Assembly: GCA_025463925.1 (NCBI GenBank) | Contig: JAODBK010000091.1 | Coordinates: 43,630 to 107,629, forward strand | DNA: 64,000 bases | Direction: 5' to 3' | From: Acidimicrobiales bacterium | Lineage (GTDB): Bacteria; Actinomycetota; Acidimicrobiia; Acidimicrobiales; AC-14 | Shown here: one piece after another, positions 1 through 9,042 of the stretch | Numbering within the stretch: the first letter of the stretch is position 1 | Layout: every line of letters begins with the position of its first letter | Position numbers and translations under genes: made by a program | Notes under the pieces: model-generated | Databases searched by the model: none | The model's input: only the letters and a program-made list of their open reading frames with translations | What the model was told of the DNA's origin: nothing

Positions 1-45
1 GGGTACCCGATCGACCGGTGTCGCAACCCGATCGCGATGTGACGA

Positions 46-1248
46 TCACCACTCGCGCGACCGACGGCGCTCGTAGAGGCGTTCGTCGGCGACCCGCAGC
101 AATGCCTCGCCGCCATCGCCGTCGTCGGGATAGCCGGCCGCGCCCCAGCTGTGCGGCGGCGCGCCCAGCGCGGCGACGCGCGCCAGCAACGCGCCGGCGT
201 CGCCGGGATCGGTCTCGGGCAGCAGCAGCGCGAACTCGTCACCGCCCACGCGGTACGCGTCGTCACCGGCGCGCAGTGAGTCGCACAGCGCACCGGCGAG
301 CGATCGGAGCCACGTGTCGCCCGCATGGTGGCCCTCGGTGTCGTTGACGTGCTTGAGGCCGTCTACATCGAGCGCGACGACGGTGAGCTGGCGGCCATGG
401 CGGCGGCAGCGCGCCAACTCGTGGTCGAGGTCACGTCCGAGGCTCCGCCGGTTTCGCAACCCGGTGAGCGAGTCGATGGCGGCCTCGTTCTCGAGCGACA
501 CCGCCGTGCGGTGCGCGGCCACGCCGACCGCCCGCTCGATCAGCATGCGGATCCGCTGCTCGGTCTCGCCCATCTCGCCGTCGGGGATGTGGCCGCTCAC
601 CGTCCGGTGCAGCGCCTCGCCGAGGCAGACCAACTGGCCGATGGCGACGTCGATCGATCCCGTGACTGCGGCGAACTGCTCGGCGACGCGCTCGACGTCG
701 GGGTCCGGCCCCCAGCCGATCGGCTGCGGCCGATCCATCGCGTCGATGACGATGCTCACGAAGGCCGGTGCCATCCGCGGCTCGCTGTCGGGCGGGAGCA
801 CCGGGTCCCAACGACACAGTGCGCGCCATTCGGCGACGACCTCTTCCTCCCGATCGAGGAGGACGTCGACCGCGCCGATCCGACCCTCGCGGGCCGGTGA
901 GGCTCGGAGGTCCAGCACGTCGACCAGCGCTTCGACGTCGCCCTTGTCGACCCGGCGGAGCGCGGCGTCGGGGAGGGGGTCGTCGAGATCGGAGTGCACC
1001 ACGACCTGGGCCGCCGGGCAGGCATCACGGAGGTCGATGAGCAACTCGAGGCCGTCGCCGTCGGGCAGCTCCCGATCGAGCACGACGCCCCGGATCTCCG
1101 GGACCATGGCGGCGCGGGCCTCGGCGAGGGAGGCGGCCTCGCGCACCTCGGCGCCGTCGAGCTCCAACCCGGTCCGGAGCAGCCGGCGCATGCCTGGGTC
1201 GTCGTCGACGACCAGCACGACCGGCAAACGGTACGACGACCCGGCCAC
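46..1248 (-). CDS. Response regulator with GGDEF domain (probable diguanylate cyclase)
   Basis: Probable cytoplasmic enzyme that condenses two GTP into cyclic di-GMP under control of a phosphorylated receiver domain. The 400-residue protein opens with a receiver domain (about 8-115) with the acidic cluster in VVDDDPGM and a likely phospho-acceptor Asp58. A helical linker follows, and a GGDEF domain fills the last 160 residues with an intact RVGGDEFALLL. An RxxD inhibitory site (RAGD) lies five residues before GGDEF, so product feedback is expected. The GTG start at 1248 has a GGAG stretch just upstream. It is transcribed divergently from mscL. No EAL domain is present. The partner kinase is not in view. 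Confidence 0.9.
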   Translation of the reverse strand: MAGSSYRLPVVLVVDDDPGMRRLLRTGLELDGAEVREAASLAEARAAMVPEIRGVVLDRELPDGDGLELLIDLRDACPAAQVVVHSDLDDPLPDAALRRVDKGDVEALVDVLDLRASPAREGRIGAVDVLLDREEEVVAEWRALCRWDPVLPPDSEPRMAPAFVSIVIDAMDRPQPIGWGPDPDVERVAEQFAAVTGSIDVAIGQLVCLGEALHRTVSGHIPDGEMGETEQRIRMLIERAVGVAAHRTAVSLENEAAIDSLTGLRNRRSLGRDLDHELARCRRHGRQLTVVALDVDGLKHVNDTEGHHAGDTWLRSLAGALCDSLRAGDDAYRVGGDEFALLLPETDPGDAGALLARVAALGAPPHSWGAAGYPDDGDGGEALLRVADERLYERRRSREW

Positions 1249-1441
1249 GGTCTCTCCATTCCTGCACCGGGCAGCCCCAAAACTCCTTTGGATCCCCTGA
1301 ACGCGCCACCGCCACCTGGAGGGGGGTGGGGACCTGGCGGCGATGGCGCGATCGTGGGATCCACCCGTGCTGCTCGCCAGGTCATGCCCACCGTTCGACC
1401 CGCTAAAACGTCATCATCCACCGCCCAAAGGAGGCGCAATC

Positions 1442-1846
1442 GTGCTGAAGGACTTCAAAGCGTTCATTCTGCGAGGCAACGTGGTCGACCTCGCGGTGGC
1501 CGTGGTCATCGGCGCGGCCTTCGGGGCGGTGGTGAAGTCGCTCGTCGAGGACCTCATCACGCCCTTGCTGTCGATACCGGGGAAGACCAACTTCGCGAGC
1601 CTGCACGTCAAGATCCGGCACAGCGTCTTCGCCTACGGCAACTTCCTGAACGCGCTCATCGCCTTCGTCACGATCGCGGCGGCCGTCTTCTTCTTCGTCG
1701 TCACGCCGGTCAACACGCTGATGGCCCGGCGCAAGACGGAGCCCGACGTCGCGTCCGAGACCCGAGACTGCCCGGAGTGCCTCAGCGCCATCCCGCGCGC
1801 GGCGCGCCGCTGCGCGTTCTGCACCGCCGAGTCCGCGCCCGCGTAG
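1442..1846 (+). CDS. mscL: Large-conductance mechanosensitive channel MscL
   Basis: Membrane channel that opens under hypo-osmotic tension to release solutes. The 134-residue product begins with the typical amphipathic N-terminus and first helix (FKAFILRGNVVDLAVAVVIG), followed by the second membrane helix at about 68-90. The tail carries two CxxC pairs (CPEC and CAFC), a zinc-ribbon-like ending that I recall from other actinobacterial MscL proteins. The GTG at 1442 was chosen because AAAGGAGG at 1427-1434 is a strong ribosome binding site 7 bases upstream; an open frame continues further upstream but lacks family similarity. The gene stands alone. Confidence 0.95.
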   Translation: MLKDFKAFILRGNVVDLAVAVVIGAAFGAVVKSLVEDLITPLLSIPGKTNFASLHVKIRHSVFAYGNFLNALIAFVTIAAAVFFFVVTPVNTLMARRKTEPDVASETRDCPECLSAIPRAARRCAFCTAESAPA

Positions 1847-1869
1847 TCGCGGAGGTCTCGTCACTGGCG

Positions 1870-2047
1870 GGCGGGCCGCCAGCGCGTTGGTGGCGCCGCG
1901 GATCTTGAACGAGCCGGTCACCTGCTCGTGCTCGCACTTCGCGACGAGCCCGGTGTTTCCCAGGGGCTCGAGGTTGGTATGACGGATTCGTCCCTCGAGG
2001 CGGGCCGCGGCGGCATCGACGTCGGCAGCCGAGACGGCCAGGTCCAT
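1870..2047 (-). pseudogene. 5' fragment of a threonine dehydratase/serine racemase-like gene
   Basis: An ATG at 2047 opens a reading frame whose first 59 residues resemble the N-terminus of PLP-dependent threonine dehydratases. The cofactor-lysine motif TGSFKIRGATNAL is intact. After about 1870 the similarity stops and the frame runs on as antisense of mscL, so the catalytic body is missing. This looks like a remnant left by a deletion or rearrangement near the 3' end of mscL. It diverges from the desaturase gene and shares its regulatory gap. The fragment could still be translated, but a functional enzyme is not expected. Confidence 0.7.
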
Positions 2048-2072
2048 CGCCGCAGGACAGGACGACTGGAAT

Positions 2073-2095
2073 CCCTACCGACTGGTCGGTAGGGT
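2073..2095 (+). promoter_or_regulatory. TetR-type operator overlapping the desaturase -10 box
   Basis: Ten-base arms CCCTACCGAC and GTCGGTAGGG form a perfect inverted repeat around a TG centre (2073-2094). The sequence TAGGGT at 2090-2095 overlaps the right arm and ends six bases before the desaturase ATG, so it can serve as the -10 element of a leaderless transcript. A repressor bound here would block RNA polymerase directly. The arm sequence is of the kind bound by TetR-family repressors; which regulator binds is unknown and none is encoded next to it. Confidence 0.7.
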
Positions 2096-2101
2096 CGCGT
2101 C

Positions 2102-2977
2102 ATGCCCGTCGAAACGCTTCTCGCCGAGCTCACTCCCGTGGCCGAGTCGCTGCTGAATCGCCACATCGCGAGCGCCAAGGAATGGTTTCCCCATGAGCTC
2201 GTGCCGTGGTCGGCCTGGGCGGAGCCGCCGGCCGAGCTCGATGACGCCGTCCGCCGGGCGGTGCTCGTCAACCTCCTGACCGAGGACAACCTGCCGTACT
2301 ACTTCTGGTCCATCGACCGCCTCTTCGGAGGCGACGGCGTGTGGGGCGAATGGAGCCGGCGGTGGACGGCCGAGGAGGGGCGGCACTCGATCGTCATCCG
2401 CGACTGGGCGACGGTGACCCGCGTGCTCGACCCGACGGAGCTCGAGCGGGCGCGCATGAAGCAGGTCATGGCCGGTTTCGACCACCCGATCGACGGCCCG
2501 GCCGAGGGGTTCGTCTACGTCGCATTGCAGGAGTTGGCGACGCGCATCAGCCATCGCAACACCGGCAAGCTCCTCGATCGCGACGGGTACGAGGTCATGG
2601 CCAAGGTCGCGGCCGACGAGAACCGGCACTACCTCTTCTACCGTGACCTCGTCAGCGCGGCGCTCGACATCGACCCGTCGCGGATGATGCTGGCCATCGA
2701 ACGGCAGGTGCGCGACTTCCAGATGCCGGGCACCGGCATCGAGGGATTCACCACCCACGCCCACGTGATCGCGCGCGCCGGCATCTACGACCTCTCGATC
2801 CATCACGACCAGATCCTCGTGCCGGTCGTGCTCCGCCACTGGCAGGTGGAGTCGCGCACCGGCCTCACCCCCGAGGCCGAGCGGGCGCGCGACAAGCTGC
2901 TCAGCCGGATCCGCCGCATCGAGCGGGTCGGGCGCCGGATGGCCCGCAATCGCGACGAGGTGGCTGCCGCCGGGTAG
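2102..2977 (+). CDS. Acyl-ACP desaturase (stearoyl-ACP type)
   Basis: Soluble di-iron enzyme expected to introduce a double bond into acyl-ACP for membrane or storage lipids. The 291-residue protein has the family's iron ligands in order: Glu61 (LTEDNLPYY), EEGRH at 91-95, a glutamate near 144 and DENRH at 172-176. The KEWFPHELVPW segment near 26-36 is also typical. It resembles the mycobacterial DesA1/DesA2 group; electron donor genes are not adjacent. The ATG at 2102 lies 6 bases after a TAGGGT box, so translation is probably leaderless. Expression is likely controlled through the overlapping palindrome at 2073-2094. Confidence 0.88.
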   Translation: MPVETLLAELTPVAESLLNRHIASAKEWFPHELVPWSAWAEPPAELDDAVRRAVLVNLLTEDNLPYYFWSIDRLFGGDGVWGEWSRRWTAEEGRHSIVIRDWATVTRVLDPTELERARMKQVMAGFDHPIDGPAEGFVYVALQELATRISHRNTGKLLDRDGYEVMAKVAADENRHYLFYRDLVSAALDIDPSRMMLAIERQVRDFQMPGTGIEGFTTHAHVIARAGIYDLSIHHDQILVPVVLRHWQVESRTGLTPEAERARDKLLSRIRRIERVGRRMARNRDEVAAAG

Positions 2978-3004
2978 GTCGCCGTCGCGTGCGACGATGC
3001 GCCG

Positions 3005-3877
3005 GTGCAGACCTGTTACCGGCATCCCGAGAGCGAGACCGGTGTCAGCTGCACCCGGTGCGGCAACCCGATCTGCCCGGCCTGCATGCGGCCGGCCGCC
3101 GTCGGCTTCCAGTGCCCGTCGTGCGTCGCCGAGGGCAACAAGACGGTCCGCCCCGCCCGGACGTTCTTCGGCGCTCCGATGGGTGCCGAACCACGCGCCA
3201 CGCAGGCGCTGCTCGCGATCAACGTCGTCGTCTTCCTGATCCAGCAGGTCAAGCCGAGCGTCACCACCGACTTCGCGTTGATCCCGCCGTTCGTGGCGCA
3301 GGGCGAGTGGTACCGGCTCATCACGTCGGCCTTCCTCCACAACGATGTGATCCACATCGGGTTCAACATGGTGCTCCTCTGGCTCGTCGGCCATCAGCTC
3401 GAGCGGGCGCTCGGCTGGCCGCGCTTCGTTGCGATGTACTTCGTGGCCGGCTTCGGTGGGGGCGCGGCGTCGTACCTGATGAGCCCGCTCAACATCGCCG
3501 GCCTCGGCGCCTCGGGCGCGGTCTTCGGCTTGCTCGGCGGCTACTTCATGATCGGTCGCCGCGTCGGCGCCGACACGAGCCAGGTCACGATGCTCATCGT
3601 GCTGAACCTCCTGCTCGGCTTCGTCGTGCCGCACATCGACTACTGGGCGCACATCGGCGGTCTGGCGACCGGCGCCGCGGTGGCGGCGGCGTACGCGTAC
3701 ATCGGACCCGGCCGGGCCCAGCTGGCCCGTCAAGCCGCGGTGGTCGGCGTCGTGGTGCTGGCGCTGGTGTCGGTGGTCGGTCTGCGGACCGCGCAGATCA
3801 ACCGCCAGGTGCGCTTCGTCGGCTCACCCGCGCCCGCGGTTCAGTCGCGCATCAGCGCGGCGCCACGGGCAAGCTGA
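3005..3877 (+). CDS. Rhomboid-family intramembrane serine protease with N-terminal zinc finger
   Basis: Multi-pass membrane protease that would cleave substrates inside the bilayer. Residues 4-40 hold cysteine pairs and a histidine (CYRHPE, CTRCG, CPAC, CPSC) resembling a B-box-like zinc ribbon, a common N-terminal addition in actinobacteria. The rhomboid core follows with the HxxxN segment near 117-121, the catalytic serine in GLGASGAVFG (Ser170) and the partner histidine in WAHIGG (His216). Start is GTG at 3005. The 3' end overlaps kdpD by 26 bases in convergent orientation. Substrates are unknown. Confidence 0.92.
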   Translation: MQTCYRHPESETGVSCTRCGNPICPACMRPAAVGFQCPSCVAEGNKTVRPARTFFGAPMGAEPRATQALLAINVVVFLIQQVKPSVTTDFALIPPFVAQGEWYRLITSAFLHNDVIHIGFNMVLLWLVGHQLERALGWPRFVAMYFVAGFGGGAASYLMSPLNIAGLGASGAVFGLLGGYFMIGRRVGADTSQVTMLIVLNLLLGFVVPHIDYWAHIGGLATGAAVAAAYAYIGPGRAQLARQAAVVGVVVLALVSVVGLRTAQINRQVRFVGSPAPAVQSRISAAPRAS

Positions 3878-6362
3878 CGACCATGGTGGTGCCGCCGCCC
3901 GGCGTGTCCTCCATGCCGAGTTCGCCGCCGGTCGCGTCGACGAAGCCCCGCGCCACGGCCAGGCCGAGGCCGACACCGGTGCCGTCGGGATTGTCCCCGA
4001 GTCGCTGGAACGGCCGGAACATCCGGTCGCGCTCGTGCTCGGGGATGCCCGGTCCGGTGTCGACGATGCGCAACACGACGCGGTCGCCGATGCCGCCCGC
4101 GGTCAATCGCACTGCGGTGTCGGGCGAGTAGCGCAGCGCGTTCTCGACGAGGTTCGCGATCGCCCGTTCGAGCAAGGCGGCGTCGACCTCGACCGCCGGG
4201 AGGGTCTCCGGCACGTCGACGTCGATGCGGCCACGCGTCGCCGGCAGGCTGGAGATGGCGGCGGCCACGACCTCTTCGAGGCCGACCGGCTTCGGCTGGA
4301 CGACGATGGCGCCGGCCCGGAGCCGGCTCATGTCGAGCAGGTTGCCGACGAGCGAGTTGAGGCGGTCGGCCTCGTCGTCGATGGTCTGCAGCAGATCCTT
4401 GGTGGTGGCGGCGTCGAAGGCGACGTCCTCGCCGAGGAGGCTCGTCGCCGACGCCTTGATCGACGCCAGTGGTGTCCGCAGGTCGTGGCTCACCGCGGCG
4501 AGGAGCGCGGTGCGCAGCTCGTTGGTCTTGGCCAGCGCGGTCGCCGACGAGGCTTCGGTCTGGAGGCGCCGGGCGTCGCGCGCCACCGCGAGCTGCGTCG
4601 CGAACGCGTGGAGGACGGCGCGGTCCTCGGCTCGCAGATCAGGGCCCCGGAGCACGAGCGTGGTGTCGGGGCTGAGTGGCACCGACACCGTCCCCTCGGA
4701 GGGAAGCACCGGCGCGCCGACTCCGGCGCGGGCTTCGACGGTGACGGCACCGTTGCCGTCCACCCGGATGACCGCGGCGCCCTCCTGGCGGAACACCGCG
4801 ACGAGGTCGTCGAGCAGGTGCGGGAGCGGGTCGGGCTCGCGCAGCACCGTCGACGCCATGCGGGCCAGGGCCTGCGCCTCGGTTCGGGCGCGGGACGCGT
4901 CCGCGGCGCGACGGGCCGCCAGGTTGACGAGCGCGCTGATCACGCCGGCGACGACGAGGAACGAGATCAGCGCGAGGACGTCGCGGCCGTTGCTGATCGT
5001 GAACGTGTGGATCGGTGGGGTGAAGAACCAGTTGAGGAGGAAGAAGCCGGCGATCGACGCGATGACGCCGGGCCAGACGCCGCCGACGGTCGAGACGGCG
5101 ACGACGAGCAGCAGATAGCACAGCATCGCGTTCTGCAGGCCGACCGACGACCGGAGCTGCGCGAGCACCAGCGTCACCAACGGGAGGCCGACGACCGCCA
5201 GCGCCAGACCGGTGACGCGGCGGCTGCGGGAGAGCGGCGCCAACCGGAAGCGCGCCGGCGCGAGCAGCGATCGCCCCGCGTCGTCGTCGAGCGTGGTCGA
5301 GATGACGTGGACGTCGATGGCACCGGATGCCTCGCGGATCACCCGGTTCACCACCGACCCGCGGCTCAGCTCGCGCCAGCGCGACTGATGGGTGGCGCCG
5401 AGCACCAGTTGGGTCGCGTTCTCGGCCCGGGCGAACTGCACCAGTGCAGTCGGGACGTCGACGCCGACGACCTCGTGAAAGGTGCCGCCCAACTCCTGCA
5501 GCAACGCACGCCGTTGCTCGAGCACGCCGGCCGGCGGGGCGGTGAGGCCGTCGTCGGACTGCACGTGCACACCGACCAGATCGGCGCGGATGCGGGCCGC
5601 GATCCGCGCCGCTCGGCGGATGAGATCGTCGCCGCCGGGTGCGCCGGTGAGCGCGACGACGACCCGCTCCTTCGTCTCCCAGGGGCCCTCGATGCCGTGC
5701 TGCTGGCGGTAGTCGATGAGGGCCTCGTCCACGCGGTCGGCGACCCAGAGCAGCGCCAGCTCGCGCAGGGCGGCCAGGTTGCCGACCCGGAAGTAGTTGC
5801 CGAGGGCGGCGTCGATCTTGTCGTGCCCGTAGATGTTGCCGTGGGCCATCCGGCGCCGGAGCGCCTCTGGCGTCATGTCGACGAGCTCGATCTGGTCGGC
5901 TGACCGCACGACCGCGTCGGGCACCGTCTCGCGCTGTCGGACACCGGTGATGCCCTCGACGACGTCGTTGAGCGATTCGAGGTGCTGGATGTTGACGGTG
6001 GAGATCACGTCGACCCCGGCGTCGAGCAGCTCGAGGACGTCCTGCCAGCGCTTCTCGTTGCGGCTGCCCGGCACATTGGTGTGGGCCAGCTCGTCGATCA
6101 GCACCTGCCGCGGCCGCCGGCTGAGCACCGCGTCGACGTCCATCTCCTCGAAGGTCTGGTCGCGGTACTCGATCGTCCGGCGAGCCACGATCTCGAGGTC
6201 GCGGACCTGCTCGGCGGTGCTCGTGCGCCCGTGGGTTTCGACGTACCCCACGACGACGTCGGTGCCGCGCTCGTGCCGCCGCCACCCCTCGTTGAGCATG
6301 GCGTAGGTCTTGCCGACGCCGGGTGCCGCGCCCAGGTAGATGCGCAGCGTGCCCCTCGCCAT
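3852..6362 (-). CDS. kdpD: Osmosensitive K+ channel sensor histidine kinase KdpD
   Basis: Membrane sensor kinase of the KdpD family, expected to sense potassium limitation. The 836 residues show the whole family layout: KdpD domain with Walker A GAAPGVGKT (11-19), a universal-stress-like domain (about 230-355), a four-helix DUF4118 membrane region (about 383-477), a GAF-like segment, a HisKA domain with phospho-acceptor His626 (AVSHDLRTPL), and an ATPase domain with NLVENALRYSP and GTGVGLGLA. It is the last gene of the kdp operon and follows kdpC directly (TAG then ATG). Its usual partner kdpE does not follow: the next gene is the convergent rhomboid protease. Confidence 0.95.
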   Translation of the reverse strand: MARGTLRIYLGAAPGVGKTYAMLNEGWRRHERGTDVVVGYVETHGRTSTAEQVRDLEIVARRTIEYRDQTFEEMDVDAVLSRRPRQVLIDELAHTNVPGSRNEKRWQDVLELLDAGVDVISTVNIQHLESLNDVVEGITGVRQRETVPDAVVRSADQIELVDMTPEALRRRMAHGNIYGHDKIDAALGNYFRVGNLAALRELALLWVADRVDEALIDYRQQHGIEGPWETKERVVVALTGAPGGDDLIRRAARIAARIRADLVGVHVQSDDGLTAPPAGVLEQRRALLQELGGTFHEVVGVDVPTALVQFARAENATQLVLGATHQSRWRELSRGSVVNRVIREASGAIDVHVISTTLDDDAGRSLLAPARFRLAPLSRSRRVTGLALAVVGLPLVTLVLAQLRSSVGLQNAMLCYLLLVVAVSTVGGVWPGVIASIAGFFLLNWFFTPPIHTFTISNGRDVLALISFLVVAGVISALVNLAARRAADASRARTEAQALARMASTVLREPDPLPHLLDDLVAVFRQEGAAVIRVDGNGAVTVEARAGVGAPVLPSEGTVSVPLSPDTTLVLRGPDLRAEDRAVLHAFATQLAVARDARRLQTEASSATALAKTNELRTALLAAVSHDLRTPLASIKASATSLLGEDVAFDAATTKDLLQTIDDEADRLNSLVGNLLDMSRLRAGAIVVQPKPVGLEEVVAAAISSLPATRGRIDVDVPETLPAVEVDAALLERAIANLVENALRYSPDTAVRLTAGGIGDRVVLRIVDTGPGIPEHERDRMFRPFQRLGDNPDGTGVGLGLAVARGFVDATGGELGMEDTPGGGTTMVVSLPVAPR

Positions 6363-6953
6363 CTATCCCTGTCGGTCGAGGTCGAGGTTGAGCTCCAACA
6401 CGTTGACCACTTTCTCACCGAGGAAGCCCAGTTGGCGCCCTTGGGTATGGCGGTCGATGAGGGACAGCACGAGCGGAAGCGCGAGATGGCGGTTGTCGGC
6501 GACCCGCCGGGCCTGCAGCCGGGCGTTGGCGACGGTGATGTGTGGATCGAGGCCGGAGCCGGACGCGGTCACCGCGTCGACCGGGACCGGAGTGCCGTCG
6601 CCCACGCCGTTGAACGCCCGATAGGCCTTCACCCGCTGGGCGACGGCGTCGAGCAGCTTGGGATTGGCCGGCCCCAGGTTCGACGCGCCGCTGGCCAACC
6701 CGTCGTACCCGGCGCCGGCGGCCGACGGCCTCGGCTGGAAGTACTGCGGCAACGGCTTGCCGGCCTGGTCGCTGAACGACTGTCCGAGCAGCGCCGAGCC
6801 GACGACGTGCCCGTGTGCCGACACCAGCGAGCCGGCAGCCCGCTCCTGGAACGCGACCGTGCCGATCACGGTCACGGCCAAGGGATAGAGGACGCCGGTG
6901 AGGATGATCAGCGCGATCGTCATTGCCAGCGCGGTTCGGATCTGGCGCCGCAT
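6363..6953 (-). CDS. kdpC: Potassium-transporting ATPase subunit KdpC
   Basis: Small membrane-anchored subunit of the KdpFABC potassium pump, thought to support ATP binding by KdpB and complex assembly. The 196-residue product has one N-terminal membrane helix (about 10-35, containing LTGVLYPLAVT) and an extracytoplasmic domain with family motifs GSALLGQSF, FQPRPSAAG, SGSGLDPHI and VNVLELNLDL. The ATG at 6953 abuts the kdpB stop codon and the stop abuts kdpD, so the three genes are translationally coupled. Confidence 0.95.
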   Translation of the reverse strand: MRRQIRTALAMTIALIILTGVLYPLAVTVIGTVAFQERAAGSLVSAHGHVVGSALLGQSFSDQAGKPLPQYFQPRPSAAGAGYDGLASGASNLGPANPKLLDAVAQRVKAYRAFNGVGDGTPVPVDAVTASGSGLDPHITVANARLQARRVADNRHLALPLVLSLIDRHTQGRQLGFLGEKVVNVLELNLDLDRQG

Positions 6954-9035
6954 CTACTTGACTCCCATCGCGGCGATCACGAGGTCGATCGTCTTGATGC
7001 CGACGAACGGCGCGATCAGCCCGCCGAGGCCATAGATGCCGAGGTTGCGGCGGAGGATCGCGGCAGCACCGAGGGCCCGGTACTTCACGCCCCGCAACGC
7101 CAGCGGGATCAGGGCCACGATGATGAGCGCATTGAAGATGACCGCACTCAGGATCGCCGAGTGCGGGTTGTCGAGCTTCATGACGTTGAGGGTCTTCAGC
7201 TCCGGGAAGACGCCCTGGAACATCGCCGGGATGATGGCGAAGTACTTGGCGACGTCGTTGGCGATCGAGAAGGTCGTCAGCGAGCCGCGCGTGATCAGCA
7301 GCTGCTTGCCGATCTCGACGATCTCGATGAGCTTCGTCGGGTCGGAGTCGAGGTCGACCATGTTGCCGGCTTCTTTGGCTGCCTGCGTCCCGGTGTTCAT
7401 GGCGACGCCGACGTCGGCCTGGGCCAGCGCCGGCGCGTCGTTGGTGCCGTCACCGGTCATCGCGACCAGCAGGCCGCCCTGCTGCTCGCGCTTGATCAGC
7501 GCCATCTTGTCCTCGGGCGTCGCCTCGGCGAGGAAGTCGTCGACGCCGGCCTCCTCGGCGATGGCCTTCGCGGTCAGCGGGTTGTCGCCGGTGATCATGA
7601 CCGTGCGGATGCCCATCCGCCGCATCTCGTCGAAGCGCGCCCGCATGCCGTGCTTCACGGTGTCCTTGAGGTGGATCACCCCGAGCACCAGCGGGCCGTC
7701 GGCGACGGCCAGTGGGGTGCCGCCGTTGGCGGCGATGCCGTCGGAGATCACGGTGAGAGCCTCGGGCGAGTCGGCCCCGCCCTGCTCGCGCACCCAGCGA
7801 CGCACCGAGTCGACCGCACCCTTGCGAATCATGCGGTGCTCGAAGTCGACCCCGCTCATGCGGGTCTGGGCGGTGAACGGCACCAGCTCGGCGCCGGGGA
7901 GATCCCGGGGCGCGGGCCCGAACTGCGCCTCGCACAGCTCGACGATCGACCGGCCCTCGGGAGTCTCGTCGGCCAGGCTCGACAACCGCGCGGCGTCGGC
8001 GAGTCGCTCCTCGGCGACGCCGGGCATCGGGATCAGCTCGGACGCCATGCGGTTGCCGTAGGTGATGGTGCCGGTCTTGTCGAGCAGGAGCGTGCTGCAA
8101 TCGCCGGCGGCCTCCACGGCCCGGCCCGACATGGCGAGCACGTTCCGCTGCACCAGGCGGTCCATGCCGGCGATGCCGATGGCCGACAGGAGCGCGCCGA
8201 TCGTCGTCGGAATGAGGCAGACGAGCAGCGCGACCAGCACGGTGATCGACTGCTCGGCCTTGGAGTAGATGGCGAACGGTTGGAGCGTCACCACGGCGAG
8301 CAGGAAGATGATCGTGAGTCCGGCCAGCAGGATGTTGAGCGCGATCTCGTTCGGCGTCTTCTGTCGGGAGGCGCCCTCGACGAGCGCGATCATCCGATCG
8401 AGGAACGTCTCGCCGGGCTTCGATGAGATGCGGACGACGATGTGGTCGCTGAGCACCCGGGTCCCGCCGGTGACCGCGCTCCGGTCGCCGCCCGACTCGC
8501 GGATGACGGGTGCCGACTCGCCGGTGATCGCCGACTCGTCCACCGACGCGATGCCCTCGACCACGTCGCCGTCGCCCGGGATCAGTTGGCCGGCCTCCAC
8601 CACGCAGAGGTCGCCGATGGTGAGCTGCGTCGATGCGGTCTCGACGACCGTCCCGTCGGGCCGGCGCACGTGGGCCACCGTCTCGGACCGGGCTTTGCGG
8701 AGTGTGTCGGCCTGCGCCTTGCCGCGCCCTTCGGCCACCGCCTCGGCGAAGTTGGCGAACAGCACGGTGAACCACAGCCAGACGGTGACCAGGGTGGCGA
8801 AGCCATCGAGATCGCGGATGGCGAGGATCGTCGTCATGACCGATCCGACTTCGACCACGAACATCACCGGGTTTCGCGCCATCGTCCGCGGGTTGAGCTT
8901 CGCGACGGCGTCGACGACCGCCCGCTTCAGGATCGCGGGCTCGAACATCGACGTCGACCGGCGCTTCGAGTGGTGCGGGTCGGGTTGCGGTGGGCGGGCC
9001 TCGAGCGTCTGGAGGCCTGAGCTGGTGTCGACCAT
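6954..9035 (-). CDS. kdpB: Potassium-transporting P-type ATPase subunit KdpB
   Basis: Catalytic subunit of the high-affinity KdpFABC pump; hydrolyses ATP through an aspartyl-phosphate. The 693 residues show the P-type ATPase signatures: the phosphorylated aspartate in [14 protein letters not shown] (Asp319), the actuator TGES loop (171-174) and the hinge [10 protein letters not shown]. The serine of TGES, a known inhibitory phosphorylation site in Escherichia coli KdpB, is kept. The ATG at 9035 is preceded by a GGAG that sits right after the kdpA stop codon. An unusual 30-residue hydrophilic N-terminal extension precedes the family start. Confidence 0.96.
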   Translation of the reverse strand: MVDTSSGLQTLEARPPQPDPHHSKRRSTSMFEPAILKRAVVDAVAKLNPRTMARNPVMFVVEVGSVMTTILAIRDLDGFATLVTVWLWFTVLFANFAEAVAEGRGKAQADTLRKARSETVAHVRRPDGTVVETASTQLTIGDLCVVEAGQLIPGDGDVVEGIASVDESAITGESAPVIRESGGDRSAVTGGTRVLSDHIVVRISSKPGETFLDRMIALVEGASRQKTPNEIALNILLAGLTIIFLLAVVTLQPFAIYSKAEQSITVLVALLVCLIPTTIGALLSAIGIAGMDRLVQRNVLAMSGRAVEAAGDCSTLLLDKTGTITYGNRMASELIPMPGVAEERLADAARLSSLADETPEGRSIVELCEAQFGPAPRDLPGAELVPFTAQTRMSGVDFEHRMIRKGAVDSVRRWVREQGGADSPEALTVISDGIAANGGTPLAVADGPLVLGVIHLKDTVKHGMRARFDEMRRMGIRTVMITGDNPLTAKAIAEEAGVDDFLAEATPEDKMALIKREQQGGLLVAMTGDGTNDAPALAQADVGVAMNTGTQAAKEAGNMVDLDSDPTKLIEIVEIGKQLLITRGSLTTFSIANDVAKYFAIIPAMFQGVFPELKTLNVMKLDNPHSAILSAVIFNALIIVALIPLALRGVKYRALGAAAILRRNLGIYGLGGLIAPFVGIKTIDLVIAAMGVK

Positions 9036-9042
9036 GAAGCTC

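Noticed and set aside
1..45. A gene at the left edge
   Set aside because: Too short to judge; no motif or start can be assigned.
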